From Paracoccaceae bacterium (lineage in GTDB: Bacteria > Pseudomonadota > Alphaproteobacteria > Rhodobacterales > Rhodobacteraceae), in contig JABDLJ010000004.1 of assembly GCA_013003075.1 (NCBI GenBank), positions 62,001 to 126,000 of the forward strand: a DNA stretch of 64,000 nucleotides, given 5' to 3'. The notes beneath the pieces were generated by a model that saw only the letters and a list, made by a program, of their open reading frames with translations, was not told the origin of the DNA and did not search any database. Within the stretch, counting starts at the first letter, position 1. The number at the start of each line of letters is the position of its first letter. This document shows, in pieces, positions 45,419 through 53,865 of the stretch. A program made the position numbers and the translations under genes.

Positions 45419-46665
45419 CTGCTTCTGACCAGACCGTACCCGGACAGGGGCCGGCAAAACGCAAGCCGCGCATCGCCTTGATGGGCGAATTCAGCGCGGG
45501 CAAAAGCACGCTGTCGAACCTGATGATCGGCTCCGATGTCATCCCGATGAAGGTGACAGCGACCCAGCTGCCTCCGCTTTGGATGTCCTATGGCGACGAT
45601 GCCCCGTACCGAGAGGATCTCGACGGCAACCAGCATCCGGTCGATACCGACCACCTCGAAGACATCCCGGTGTCCGAGACCAGCTTCGTGCGGCTCTTTG
45701 CCAAGGTCGATCTGCTTGAGATTTGCGATCTGATCGACACGCCCGGGATTTCCGATCCCAATATGCCCGCCGATGTCTGGCAGCGCGCCGCCGAACAGGC
45801 CGATGGCGTGATCTGGCTGACCCACGCGACGCAAGCCTGGCGGCAGTCTGAAAGCGCGGTATGGGATTCGCTGCCCGACACGCTGTGCGACCACAGCCTT
45901 CTTTTGTTGACCCGGATGGACAAGATCCTGAACGAGCGCGACCGCGAACGCGTTGTGCGCCGCGTCGAGAAAGAGACCAAGGGTCTCTTCCGCGAAGTTC
46001 TGCCGATCTCGCTGACCGAGGCGATGGCGTCCGAAGACGATCACGATCTTTGGGTCTCATCTGGCGCGGACCGCTTCACGCAATCGCTTCTGAGCCTGAT
46101 TGCCGAGCTGGAAACGCGCAAGCCGCCGACCGCGCGCCGCCGGTCGCGGCCGGTCTTCATCGCGCCGGATCCAAACGTTGCTGCGAACGCGATGGCCAAG
46201 GCCGATTGGGCCGGGCTACAGGATGCCGCGGCCGCTTCGGAGATGTCGCCGGCCCCAGGGCCCGGACCGCGGGATGCAGAGCCGCAAGGCGAGACCGAAG
46301 CGGATGCGGCCCCTGTTTCTTTGCGGGTCGAAAACCCCAATCCGACGCCGCTGCGTAACTTCGGCGACGAGGTGGCAGATGAGGACTGGATCGAAGCGGA
46401 TGAGACCGGGCTCGGTGCCGATTTCGCGCAGAACGATGCGCCACAGGCTGAACCGGCCAGCGAGGCGCCGCCAAAGCTTGAACGCGAGCGCGAGCGCGAG
46501 CCTGAAGAGCGCCATCTGTCCGCCAGCGAGCGCACACAGCTACAACTGGGGGCGGGGCCGCGTATGCCGCCAGATGCCGCCGCACCCGGCGTGATGCCAC
46601 GACGGGTCATGCCGCGACGGACCGCCGACACCGAACGGCCACCGCGCGAACGACCGGTCGCGTAG
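45415..46665 (+). CDS. Small dynamin-family-type GTPase with disordered C-terminal tail
   Basis: This 416-residue protein has P-loop GEFSAGKS (24-31), D108-TPG switch and T166-RMD in place of NKxD; the G domain ends near residue 235. The remaining 180 residues are acidic, Pro/Ala/Glu-rich and probably unfolded, with a charged run (KLEREREREPEERH) near residue 360 and a basic end. Overlap with the large GTPase gene (ATGA) indicates that the two are made together and perhaps assemble, as paired bacterial dynamin-like proteins do. Confidence 0.78.
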   Translation: MTASDQTVPGQGPAKRKPRIALMGEFSAGKSTLSNLMIGSDVIPMKVTATQLPPLWMSYGDDAPYREDLDGNQHPVDTDHLEDIPVSETSFVRLFAKVDLLEICDLIDTPGISDPNMPADVWQRAAEQADGVIWLTHATQAWRQSESAVWDSLPDTLCDHSLLLLTRMDKILNERDRERVVRRVEKETKGLFREVLPISLTEAMASEDDHDLWVSSGADRFTQSLLSLIAELETRKPPTARRRSRPVFIAPDPNVAANAMAKADWAGLQDAAAASEMSPAPGPGPRDAEPQGETEADAAPVSLRVENPNPTPLRNFGDEVADEDWIEADETGLGADFAQNDAPQAEPASEAPPKLEREREREPEERHLSASERTQLQLGAGPRMPPDAAAPGVMPRRVMPRRTADTERPPRERPVA

Positions 46666-46733
46666 ACGAGGATTGAACGAAAAAGAGATGCCCGCGCAAC
46701 AGCGCGGGTTTCCGCAGCTAAGGGGCAGGCAAC

Positions 46734-47117
46734 ATGGAAGTGAGCGACAAACTCGAGGCGATCCGGGCGGAAGTGCCCGAATGCGTTGCCGTGGCCTTTG
46801 CCGATCTGTCGGCGCGCATGGTTCTCAGCGTCTCGACCCGCACGCGCCAGCCACAGGAGGCGCTTGATGATCTTTCAGCGGCGGCGGCCGATCTGCTTGA
46901 TGGGCCGGCGGCGGCGCCGATGCCAGAGCTTCTGGGCGAAGGCACATCGCGTGTGGGCCACGCAGTCACCCAAAGCCGTTCGGAGACGCGGATCTACGTG
47001 CGATCGTCCAGCGACCCGGCCGAGGCGCTGTGCTGCATCTGCGCGCCAATGGTGGACATCGACGCCGTCATGCGGCATGCAAAAGCAGCCCTGGAGCATA
47101 TTGGCGGCAAGGGCTGA
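46734..47117 (+). CDS. Small roadblock/LC7-like protein
   Basis: This 127-residue single-domain protein alternates helix and strand in the order expected for roadblock/LC7 (an N-terminal helix LEAIRAEVPECVAVAFADL leading into a strand, a central helix, two strands, a final helix DAVMRHAKAALEHIGG). The assignment rests on pattern, not on a diagnostic motif. Roadblock proteins such as MglB bind and regulate small GTPases, which would suit the three GTPase genes directly upstream. The next gene starts two bases after its stop. Confidence 0.5.
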   Translation: MEVSDKLEAIRAEVPECVAVAFADLSARMVLSVSTRTRQPQEALDDLSAAAADLLDGPAAAPMPELLGEGTSRVGHAVTQSRSETRIYVRSSSDPAEALCCICAPMVDIDAVMRHAKAALEHIGGKG

Positions 47118-47119
47118 GA

Positions 47120-47950
47120 ATGGGACAAGCGCAGGCGATTTACGTGTCCGACGACGACGGCGAACAGAGCAGGCTGACCGACAAGCTGGCCAAGCTGGCT
47201 GCGGCGGCAGAAATCGTCTCGCCGGAGGGACGCGCGCTGCGCGCTGACAACCCGCGCAGCCTTCTGGCCGCGGTTCTTGCCGAGATCGACGAGACAATGC
47301 TGGCGCGGACATTGCGGTTTCGCACGGGCTCGGGCACCGAGTTGAGTGTCGATGTGTTCAGCCGGCGTCTGTTGCGGATCAATCCACCGGCGCCCACGGG
47401 ATCGCCAAAGGGGTTCGAAAAGCAGGCGCTCACGGATGCAGATACGCCGCGCATCCATGATTTATTCCGTCTTTTCAAGGCGTTTTCGGGAAGTGACCGC
47501 GTCGCCTATGTCAGCAGCGGCCCGGTAGACAACCCCATAGACGCCTCAGAATACGGCATCGCCGCCACCACGCTCGCCGATCTGTGGAAGCTGCCGCTTG
47601 CCAAGTCGGGGATCGGCACGCCGCAGACGCGGATCCAGCGCTTTTGCGAGGAGTGCGGCGAAATGGGCGCGGCGTGGATCCGGCTTGATGGCGAACAGCC
47701 GGTGGACACCGGCGGCACTGAAAGCGCGCTTGCTCAGCTGGGGGCCTATGCAGAGACGGCGCTGCGCGACATCCGCGAGGCCAGTGATATCATCAGGGCG
47801 CCCGCCGAAGGTCCGCGTTTTGTGCTCCTCGGCCAGACAGGCGGTCTGTCTGTGGCGTTGGCGGGCGAGGATGGACATTCAGTCCTGGTGCTTGCAGATG
47901 CGCTGCAAATCGAGGCGGTCGCGGCCGCCTGGCGCGGCATCTTCATCTGA
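47120..47950 (+). CDS. Unrecognised protein ending the kinase-GTPase cluster
   Basis: This 276-residue soluble protein belongs to no family that could be recognised. The N-terminal 100 residues are helical and polar; the C-terminal 50 residues (FVLLGQTGGLSVALAGED then a final helix) look like the strand-helix end of a roadblock-type domain, as in the preceding small protein. A CEECGEM segment near residue 175 is not a complete metal site. The gene starts two bases after the LC7-like gene and ends 35 bases before a hairpin terminator, so it belongs to the same transcript. Confidence 0.6.
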   Translation: MGQAQAIYVSDDDGEQSRLTDKLAKLAAAAEIVSPEGRALRADNPRSLLAAVLAEIDETMLARTLRFRTGSGTELSVDVFSRRLLRINPPAPTGSPKGFEKQALTDADTPRIHDLFRLFKAFSGSDRVAYVSSGPVDNPIDASEYGIAATTLADLWKLPLAKSGIGTPQTRIQRFCEECGEMGAAWIRLDGEQPVDTGGTESALAQLGAYAETALRDIREASDIIRAPAEGPRFVLLGQTGGLSVALAGEDGHSVLVLADALQIEAVAAAWRGIFI

Positions 47951-47985
47951 AGATCGATCTATAGAAATCTGATTTGAAACGAAAA

Positions 47986-48016
47986 AGGCCGCGATTTTCA
48001 CGCGGCCTTCCTGTTT
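47986..48016. terminator. Hairpin terminator between the GTPase cluster and rplI (convergent)
   Basis: An 8-bp perfect stem, AGGCCGCG at 47986-47993 pairing with CGCGGCCT at 48001-48008, encloses a 7-base loop. On the minus strand it is followed by a T-run (TTTTTC), making it a good terminator for rpsF-rpsR-rplI. On the plus strand the T-run is weaker (TCCTGTTT). Confidence 0.75.
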
Positions 48017-48033
48017 AAGCTCGCGGCGGGAGG

Positions 48034-48690
48034 TTACTTGTCCTCTTCGGCCCGGTCTGCGGCTTCGTCGCTTTCGGCCTCTTCGGTTGCCGGCACTTCT
48101 TCGCCGGCGGTCTCAAGCACTTCGTCGTCGATCTGAGCGGCACCGATATCGTCAAAAAGCTCGGCGATCTCGAATTCGGCCTCGGCTTCCTCTTCGGCGG
48201 CCAGCTCCTGGATGGATTTGCCGGCGGCCTGAAGCTCTGCCTCTTCGGTTGAACGGGCCACGTTCAGAACGACATCGACGTCCACCTCGGGGTGAAGCGA
48301 TACCGACAGCGTGTGCAGCCCCAGCTCTTTGATCGGGCGAGCCATCGAGATTTGCTTGCGGTCGATGGTGAAGCCCGCTTCGGTCGCCGCATCGGCGGCA
48401 TCGCGGGTGGTGACCGAGCCGTAAAGCGCGCCGGCGTCAGAGGCCGAGCGAATCACGACAAAGGTCTCGCCATCCAGCTTCTCGCCGAGCGCTTCGGCTT
48501 CCTTGCGGGTCTCGAGGTTCTGTGCCTCAAGCTGCGCCTTCTGCGACTCGAACGCCTTTACGTTGGCGTCAGAGGCCCACAGCGCCTTTTTCTGCGGAAG
48601 CAGGAAGTTGCGGGCATAGCCGTCTTTGACTGTCACGACTTCGCCCATCTGGCCAAGCTTTGCGACACGTTCAAGAAGAATAACTTGCAT
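48034..48690 (-). CDS. rplI: Large-subunit ribosomal protein bL9
   Basis: The N-terminal domain has the L9 signature ([19 protein letters not shown] then [17 protein letters not shown]), a long connecting helix and a C-terminal rRNA-binding domain. At 218 residues it carries about 60 extra, strongly acidic residues ([14 protein letters not shown] and following) compared with the 150-residue E. coli protein, an extension seen in alphaproteobacterial L9. It is third in the rpsF-rpsR-rplI operon. Confidence 0.96.
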   Translation of the reverse strand: MQVILLERVAKLGQMGEVVTVKDGYARNFLLPQKKALWASDANVKAFESQKAQLEAQNLETRKEAEALGEKLDGETFVVIRSASDAGALYGSVTTRDAADAATEAGFTIDRKQISMARPIKELGLHTLSVSLHPEVDVDVVLNVARSTEEAELQAAGKSIQELAAEEEAEAEFEIAELFDDIGAAQIDDEVLETAGEEVPATEEAESDEAADRAEEDK

Positions 48691-48702
48691 GGGTCTTTCT
48701 CC

Positions 48703-48930
48703 TTACTTCACGGCGTAGGGCAGCAGCGCAAGGAAGCGGGCGCGCTTGATCGCGCGGGCCAGCTCTCGCTGCTTTTTGGACGATACGGCTGTGATGCGCG
48801 ACGGCACGATCTTGCCGCGCTCAGAGATGTAGCGCTGCAGAAGCCGGGTGTCCTTGTAGTCGATTGCGGGTGCGTTGTCGCCCGAGAAGGGGCAGACCTT
48901 GCGGCGGCGGAAAAATGGTTTAGCGGCCAT
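48703..48930 (-). CDS. rpsR: Small-subunit ribosomal protein bS18
   Basis: This 75-residue protein begins [18 protein letters not shown] and contains the S18 core ([19 protein letters not shown] and [19 protein letters not shown]). It binds with S6 in the platform of the 30S subunit. It lies between rpsF and rplI in the conserved operon. Confidence 0.97.
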   Translation of the reverse strand: MAAKPFFRRRKVCPFSGDNAPAIDYKDTRLLQRYISERGKIVPSRITAVSSKKQRELARAIKRARFLALLPYAVK

Positions 48931-48947
48931 GGGTTAGCTCCTTATCC

Positions 48948-49301
48948 TTAGCGACGGTCACGGCGGTCGGACCGCTCGTCACGCTTTTGCATCTGCACCG
49001 AGAGGCCCTCGGCATGCACATCGACCTTGATGGTCAGAACGCGCATGACATCGTCATGCAGGCGCATCAGACGCTCCATCTCCTGAACGGCAGGCGCGGG
49101 GGCCTCGGTGCGCAGGAAGGCGTAGTGGCCCTTGCGGTTCTTGTTGATCTTGTAGGCCATCGTCTTGACGCCCCAATACTCTTGATCAACCAGCTTGCCG
49201 CCGTTGTCCGAGAGGATGGAACCGAAATGTTCGATAAGGCCTTCAGCTTGCGTGTTGGACAAGTCCTGACGCGAAATAAAAACATGCTCATAAAGCGGCA
49301 T
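48948..49301 (-). CDS. rpsF: Small-subunit ribosomal protein bS6
   Basis: This 117-residue protein has the S6 fold sequence MPLYEHVFISRQDLSNTQAE, a central EYWGVKTMAYKINKNRKGHY and a basic, Asp/Arg-rich tail (RDERSDRRDRR). It is first gene of the operon; a GGAGAG site lies upstream of the start. Confidence 0.97.
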   Translation of the reverse strand: MPLYEHVFISRQDLSNTQAEGLIEHFGSILSDNGGKLVDQEYWGVKTMAYKINKNRKGHYAFLRTEAPAPAVQEMERLMRLHDDVMRVLTIKVDVHAEGLSVQMQKRDERSDRRDRR

Positions 49302-49413
49302 GCGTCTCTCCGATCTGTCTTCGGGCGCACTTCAAAGAGCCAGGGCCTGATCCTGCTGCGGCCCGCTCACGAGAGGATGCGCGAATACATGTGATTTGCA
49401 GCAAGATGGGGGC

Positions 49414-49441
49414 TTATAGGGGGGTCTTTGTGATGTTGCAA
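49414..49441 (-). promoter_or_regulatory. Candidate rpsF operon promoter
   Basis: On the minus strand TTGCAA (49441-49436) and CTATAA (49419-49414) are separated by 16 bases, about 110 bases upstream of rpsF. The leader that would follow is long enough to hold an S6-S18 feedback structure, but none could be assigned. Confidence 0.45.
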
Positions 49442-49510
49442 GCCTGTCAAACTATGGCCCCGATTGGCGGGCAGGCTTGGCAAACAAAGCGTTAACCGAC
49501 GAGTGCCCCG

Positions 49511-50161
49511 ATGACCGATACCGCCCTTCGCCTTGCGCCGGAACACATGACCTCGCGCGGTGTGCTGGTCCCTGCCGCGCTGCGTGACACGGTTCAGGTG
49601 CGCGACACCTATTGGGGCTATGTGATCTCGCGTACGCCAGAGAATTTCGACGTCGATATCATGGCAGACCGGGCGCTGCGGTTTCTTGGGCTGATCGTGT
49701 TGGCCTGCGCCTATGCGCAGTGGCTTCTGCCCGAAACGGTGTTTTCCGGCAATGTCGTCGTCATGAAGCTGCTTTTGTCACTGATCCTTGGCGCGCTGGG
49801 CGCTTGCGTTTATGCGATGGGCTGTTCGGCCCGCGCGCCGGAGGTCCAGATCGACCTGTCGCGGCGCGAGTTGCGGTTTTGCACGCGCTCGTCGCGCGGC
49901 GGTGCCGAGACGCTGCGGGTCCTTCCGATGGACGCGATCGAAAGTGTGGTGATCCGGTATCGCCAGAACGGCACGGGCCCGGCTCAGCTTTTGGTGCGCG
50001 TGGCGCAGTCGGGACGCCTTGTGTCGGTTGTTTCGGGGCCCAAAAGCAAGCTGGAAGAGCTTTATCCCCGTCTTGTCAGTGACCTCAAGCCGCCCTCGGC
50101 GCGGATCGAGGCGCGGCTGGCCGAGACCCCGGTCTTTTCTTCCTGCAGGTCGGCCGCTTAA
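49511..50161 (+). CDS. Conserved membrane protein of unknown function
   Basis: This 216-residue protein has a polar N-terminus of about 55 residues, two membrane helices (FLGLIVLACAYAQWLLP and VVMKLLLSLILGALGACVYA) and a soluble C-terminal domain of beta character (VQIDLSRRELRF, IESVVIRY, LVRVAQSGRLVSVVSG), resembling a PH-like bacterial domain. It lies alone between rpsF and fabD. No family name could be given with confidence. Confidence 0.7.
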   Translation: MTDTALRLAPEHMTSRGVLVPAALRDTVQVRDTYWGYVISRTPENFDVDIMADRALRFLGLIVLACAYAQWLLPETVFSGNVVVMKLLLSLILGALGACVYAMGCSARAPEVQIDLSRRELRFCTRSSRGGAETLRVLPMDAIESVVIRYRQNGTGPAQLLVRVAQSGRLVSVVSGPKSKLEELYPRLVSDLKPPSARIEARLAETPVFSSCRSAA

Positions 50162-50272
50162 CCCGCGCGCGGCCCCTGCGCCCTAACCTCCCCACATTCG
50201 GATCGCTTGCCCGGTTGGGCCGAAGGCGATAGACCCGTCTGTAACGAGAAAATCAATAAAAGGGAGGGGCTG

Positions 50273-51211
50273 ATGAGCCGCGCTTTTGTATTCCCCGGGC
50301 AGGGCGCTCAGACGATTGGCATGGGTCAGGCGCTGGCCGAGACCTATCCCGAAGCAAAAGCGGTCTTCCAAGAGGTTGACGATGCGCTTGGCGAACCCCT
50401 GTCGGACCTGATCTGGAACGGCGATATCGAAACGCTCACCCTCACCGAAAACGCCCAGCCGGCGCTGATGGCAACGTCGATTGCCGCGATGAAGGCGCTG
50501 GAGGCGGAAGGCATCTCCGTCAGCAGCGCGGCCTTCGTCGCCGGCCATTCGCTGGGCGAGTATTCTGCGCTTGCCGCGGCGGGCGCTTTGACCATTTCCG
50601 ATTGCGCGCGGCTTCTCAGGACCCGCGGCAAGGCGATGCAATCGGCGGTCGCTGTCGGGCAGGGCGCCATGGCGGCGCTTCTGGGGCTCGATCTTGGGAC
50701 CGTCAAGGACATCGCCGAAGAGGCCGCCAAGGGCGCGGTGTGCGAGGCGGCCAACGACAACGACCCGGCGCAAGTGGTGATTTCCGGCAATGCCGATGCA
50801 GTGGCCCGCGCGATCGAGATCGCCAAGGAACGCGGCGCCCGGCGCGCCATCATGCTGCCTGTGTCGGCGCCGTTCCATTGCGCCCTGATGGCGCCTGCCG
50901 CAGAGGTGATGGCGCGCGCGCTCGATGAGGTCGAGATCGAGCGCCCCGTCGTACCCCTGGTGGCCAACGTCCTGGCGCATGACGTCGACGATCCGACAAC
51001 CATCCGAAGCCTGCTGGTCGACCAGGTCACCCACGCGGTGCGCTGGCGCGAGAGCGTTGCTTGGATGGCCGATCAGGGCGTCACGGAGTTTTGGGAGATT
51101 GGCGCCGGAAAGGCCTTGTCCGGCATGATCAAGCGGATCGCCCGCACCGCCGGCACGCGGGCGGTGGGAACGCCGGAAGATGTGGCCTCGGCGGCCGAAT
51201 TCCAAAGATAA
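50273..51211 (+). CDS. fabD: Malonyl-CoA:ACP transacylase
   Basis: This 312-residue acyltransferase has the nucleophile elbow GHSLGE (Ser93), an N-terminal FVFPGQGAQ and the catalytic His in SAPFHCALM. It loads malonate from CoA onto acyl carrier protein for fatty-acid synthesis. GGGAGGGG precedes the ATG at 50273. fabG follows after eight bases. Confidence 0.96.
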   Translation: MSRAFVFPGQGAQTIGMGQALAETYPEAKAVFQEVDDALGEPLSDLIWNGDIETLTLTENAQPALMATSIAAMKALEAEGISVSSAAFVAGHSLGEYSALAAAGALTISDCARLLRTRGKAMQSAVAVGQGAMAALLGLDLGTVKDIAEEAAKGAVCEAANDNDPAQVVISGNADAVARAIEIAKERGARRAIMLPVSAPFHCALMAPAAEVMARALDEVEIERPVVPLVANVLAHDVDDPTTIRSLLVDQVTHAVRWRESVAWMADQGVTEFWEIGAGKALSGMIKRIARTAGTRAVGTPEDVASAAEFQR

Positions 51212-51219
51212 GGACAGAC

Positions 51220-51957
51220 ATGTTTGATCTGACTGGAAAGACTGCGCTGGTCACCGGCGCATCGGGCGGAATTGGCGGAGCGATTGCGCACGGCCTGCAT
51301 CAGGCCGGCGCGACTGTGGGGCTGTCGGGCACGCGGACAGAGCCGCTCAATGCCCTGGCCGCCGAGCTTGGAGACCGGGCGCATGTGTTGCCGTGCAACC
51401 TGTCGGACGCGGATGCCGTGAATGCGCTGCCCAAAGAGGCCGCTGATGCCATGGGATCGGTCGATATCCTGGTCAACAACGCCGGAATTACCCGCGACAA
51501 CCTCTTCATGCGCATGTCCGAAGACGAATGGGCGAGCGTACTGGAGGTCAACCTGACATCCACGATGCGGCTATGCAAAGGCGTGATCCGGGGCATGATG
51601 AAGGCGCGCTGGGGACGCATCGTGAATATCTCGTCCGTGGTCGGCGCGACCGGCAATCCGGGGCAGGCCAACTATGCCGCGTCCAAGGCCGGGATGGTGG
51701 GAATGTCGAAAAGCATCGCCTACGAGGTCGCAAGCCGCGGGATCACCGTCAACTGCGTGGCGCCGGGCTTCATCACCACCGCCATGACAGAAAAGCTGAC
51801 CGACGATCAGAAAGCCTCTATTCTGACGCAGGTGCCCTCGGGTCGGATGGGGGAGGCCAGTGAAATCGGTGCTGCGGTGCTGTATCTTGCAAGCCCGGAA
51901 GCGGCATATGTTACCGGTACCACCTTGCATGTGAATGGCGGTATGGCCATGTTGTAG
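51220..51957 (+). CDS. fabG: 3-oxoacyl-ACP reductase
   Basis: This 245-residue SDR has the cofactor motif TGASGGIG, NNAGITRDNL, catalytic Ser in NISSVVG and YAASKAG. The sequence and position between fabD and acpP identify FabG, which reduces beta-ketoacyl-ACP with NADPH. An AAGGACAG site precedes the start. Confidence 0.96.
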   Translation: MFDLTGKTALVTGASGGIGGAIAHGLHQAGATVGLSGTRTEPLNALAAELGDRAHVLPCNLSDADAVNALPKEAADAMGSVDILVNNAGITRDNLFMRMSEDEWASVLEVNLTSTMRLCKGVIRGMMKARWGRIVNISSVVGATGNPGQANYAASKAGMVGMSKSIAYEVASRGITVNCVAPGFITTAMTEKLTDDQKASILTQVPSGRMGEASEIGAAVLYLASPEAAYVTGTTLHVNGGMAML

Positions 51958-51984
51958 GCCTCGGTCACGGGGGCGTGAAATCAT

Positions 51985-52012
51985 TTGCGTTCCGAATAGG
52001 TTGTGCTATAGG
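51985..52012 (+). promoter_or_regulatory. Candidate acpP promoter
   Basis: TTGCGT at 51985-51990 and TATAGG at 52007-52012 with 16-base spacing form a plausible sigma-70 promoter. It would give acpP a transcript separate from fabD-fabG, with a leader of about 120 bases that contains a GGGGCCA/TGGCCCC hairpin at 52081-52118. Confidence 0.5.
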
Positions 52013-52139
52013 CGGCGCCAAGCAGGGCCGGACACAATCAAGATCGGTCCGTTTTTTGTCCTGCGGGGCGAATACCTAAAGGGGCCAGAAGGTCCATAAT
52101 GACTTGGGCAATGGCCCCTGAGAACTGTGAGGATATGCT

Positions 52140-52373
52140 ATGAGCGACGTCGCTGACCGCGTTAAGAAGATTGTTGTCGAGCACCTTGGTGTGGAAGAAG
52201 ACAAAGTCGTCGAGAACGCCTCGTTCATCGATGATCTGGGCGCCGATAGCCTTGACACCGTTGAACTGGTTATGGCTTTCGAAGAAGAGTTCGGGATCGA
52301 AATTCCGGATGATGCTGCCGAAACCATCCAAACCTTCGGCGATGCTGTGAAGTTTATCTCGGAAGCCTCGTAG
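52140..52373 (+). CDS. acpP: Acyl carrier protein
   Basis: This 77-residue acidic protein has the phosphopantetheine attachment site in [10 protein letters not shown] (Ser37). It carries acyl chains in type II fatty-acid synthesis. A terminator-like hairpin follows at 52401. Confidence 0.98.
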   Translation: MSDVADRVKKIVVEHLGVEEDKVVENASFIDDLGADSLDTVELVMAFEEEFGIEIPDDAAETIQTFGDAVKFISEAS

Positions 52374-52400
52374 CGGCTGGCACAGAGTTCTTATTTCGGC

Positions 52401-52433
52401 AAGGCGGCGCTTGGAAAAGTGCCGCCTTTGCTA
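52401..52433 (+). terminator. Terminator-like hairpin after acpP
   Basis: AAGGCGGC (52401-52408) pairs with GCCGCCTT (52421-52428), and a short T-containing run follows (TGCTATTT). The T-run is weak, so it may only partly stop transcription into fabF or serve to stabilise the acpP mRNA end. Confidence 0.55.
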
Positions 52434-52603
52434 TTTCGGGCTTCCGTGCCCGCCGGGGGCCAGCCGCGCGGCAGGCAATCGCGGCAGGCAATATGGTGCC
52501 CAGTCCGTCGCTTGCCGTCTGCGCCCGCGCGGCCGCCCCTTGCCCCCCTGACGCCATGCACTGTATCAGTGCCAAATCGCTGACGCAGAGATAGGGGAAC
52601 ATC

Positions 52604-53860
52604 ATGCGCCGAGTTGTGGTTACGGGCCTTGGAATGGTTACGCCGCTGGCTTCGGGGGTCGAGGCGACGTGGTCACGCCTGCTGGATGGGCAATCCGGGG
52701 CCGGAACAATCTCTCGTTTCGATGCCGGGCATCTGGCGACCACCTATGCCTGCGAGATCCCGCGGGGCGATGGATCGGACGGGACATTCAATCCTGACGA
52801 TTGGATGGAGCCCAAAGAGCAGCGAAAAGTAGACGATTTCATTCTCTATGGCATTGCGGCCGCCGAGCAGGCCGTGCGCGATGCAGGCTGGGCGCCTGAA
52901 GCCGAAGAGGACCGCTTGCGCACCGGCGTCATGATCGGCTCTGGCATTGGCGGGCTGACTTCTATTGCCGAGACCGCGATCCTTCTCAAAGAGCGCGGTC
53001 CGCGCCGGGTGTCGCCGTTCTTCATTCCGGGCGCACTGATCAACCTGATATCCGGGCAGGTGTCGATCCGGTTTGGCTTCAAGGGGCCGAACCATGCGGT
53101 GGTCACGGCGTGCTCTACCGGCGCGCATGCCATCGGCGACGCGGCGCGGCTGATCATGCTCGACGATGCCGACGTGATGGTGGCTGGCGGCGCAGAGAGC
53201 CCGATCTCGGAAATCGGGATCGCCGGTTTCAACGCCTGCAAGGCGCTGTCGACAAAGCGGGGCAATGCGCCGCAAGAGGCGTCGCGCCCCTATGATGCGG
53301 ACCGCGACGGGTTCGTGATGGGCGAGGGTGCCGGTTGCGTGGTGCTGGAGGAATACGAGCACGCGAAGGCGCGCGGTGCGAAGATCTACGCCGAGGTCCT
53401 GGGCTATGGTCTTTCGGGCGATGCCTATCACATCACTGCGCCGTCCGAGGATGGCGAGGGCGGCGAGCGGTCGATGCGCGCTGCGCTGAAGCGCGCGGGC
53501 CTAGAGCCATCGGCCGTCGACTATATCAATGCGCACGGGACCTCGACCATGGCCGACACGATCGAGCTGGGCGCGGTGGAGCGGATGATGGGAGATGCGG
53601 CTTCGAAAGCGACGATGAGTTCGACCAAGTCCTCGATCGGCCATCTTCTGGGGGCGGCCGGTGCGGTGGAAGCGATCTTCTCGATCCTGGCGATCCGCGA
53701 TCAGGTCGCGCCGCCGACGATCAACCTCGACAACCCGGCCGTCGAGCCCAAGCTGAACCTTGCGCCCAATGCAAAGCAGGAGCGCGAGATCAACGTGGCG
53801 CTGTCGAACTCGTTCGGGTTTGGCGGCACCAACGCATCGCTTGTTCTGGGCAAGGTCTGA
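52604..53860 (+). CDS. fabF: 3-oxoacyl-ACP synthase II
   Basis: This 418-residue thiolase-fold condensing enzyme has the Cys-His-His triad: Cys170 in TACSTGAHAIG, His311 in NAHGTSTMADT and His347 in SSIGHLLGAAG. It elongates acyl-ACP and is needed for cis-vaccenate formation and temperature control of membrane lipids. ATAGGGG precedes the start. Confidence 0.96.
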   Translation: MRRVVVTGLGMVTPLASGVEATWSRLLDGQSGAGTISRFDAGHLATTYACEIPRGDGSDGTFNPDDWMEPKEQRKVDDFILYGIAAAEQAVRDAGWAPEAEEDRLRTGVMIGSGIGGLTSIAETAILLKERGPRRVSPFFIPGALINLISGQVSIRFGFKGPNHAVVTACSTGAHAIGDAARLIMLDDADVMVAGGAESPISEIGIAGFNACKALSTKRGNAPQEASRPYDADRDGFVMGEGAGCVVLEEYEHAKARGAKIYAEVLGYGLSGDAYHITAPSEDGEGGERSMRAALKRAGLEPSAVDYINAHGTSTMADTIELGAVERMMGDAASKATMSSTKSSIGHLLGAAGAVEAIFSILAIRDQVAPPTINLDNPAVEPKLNLAPNAKQEREINVALSNSFGFGGTNASLVLGKV

Positions 53861-53865
53861 TCACC

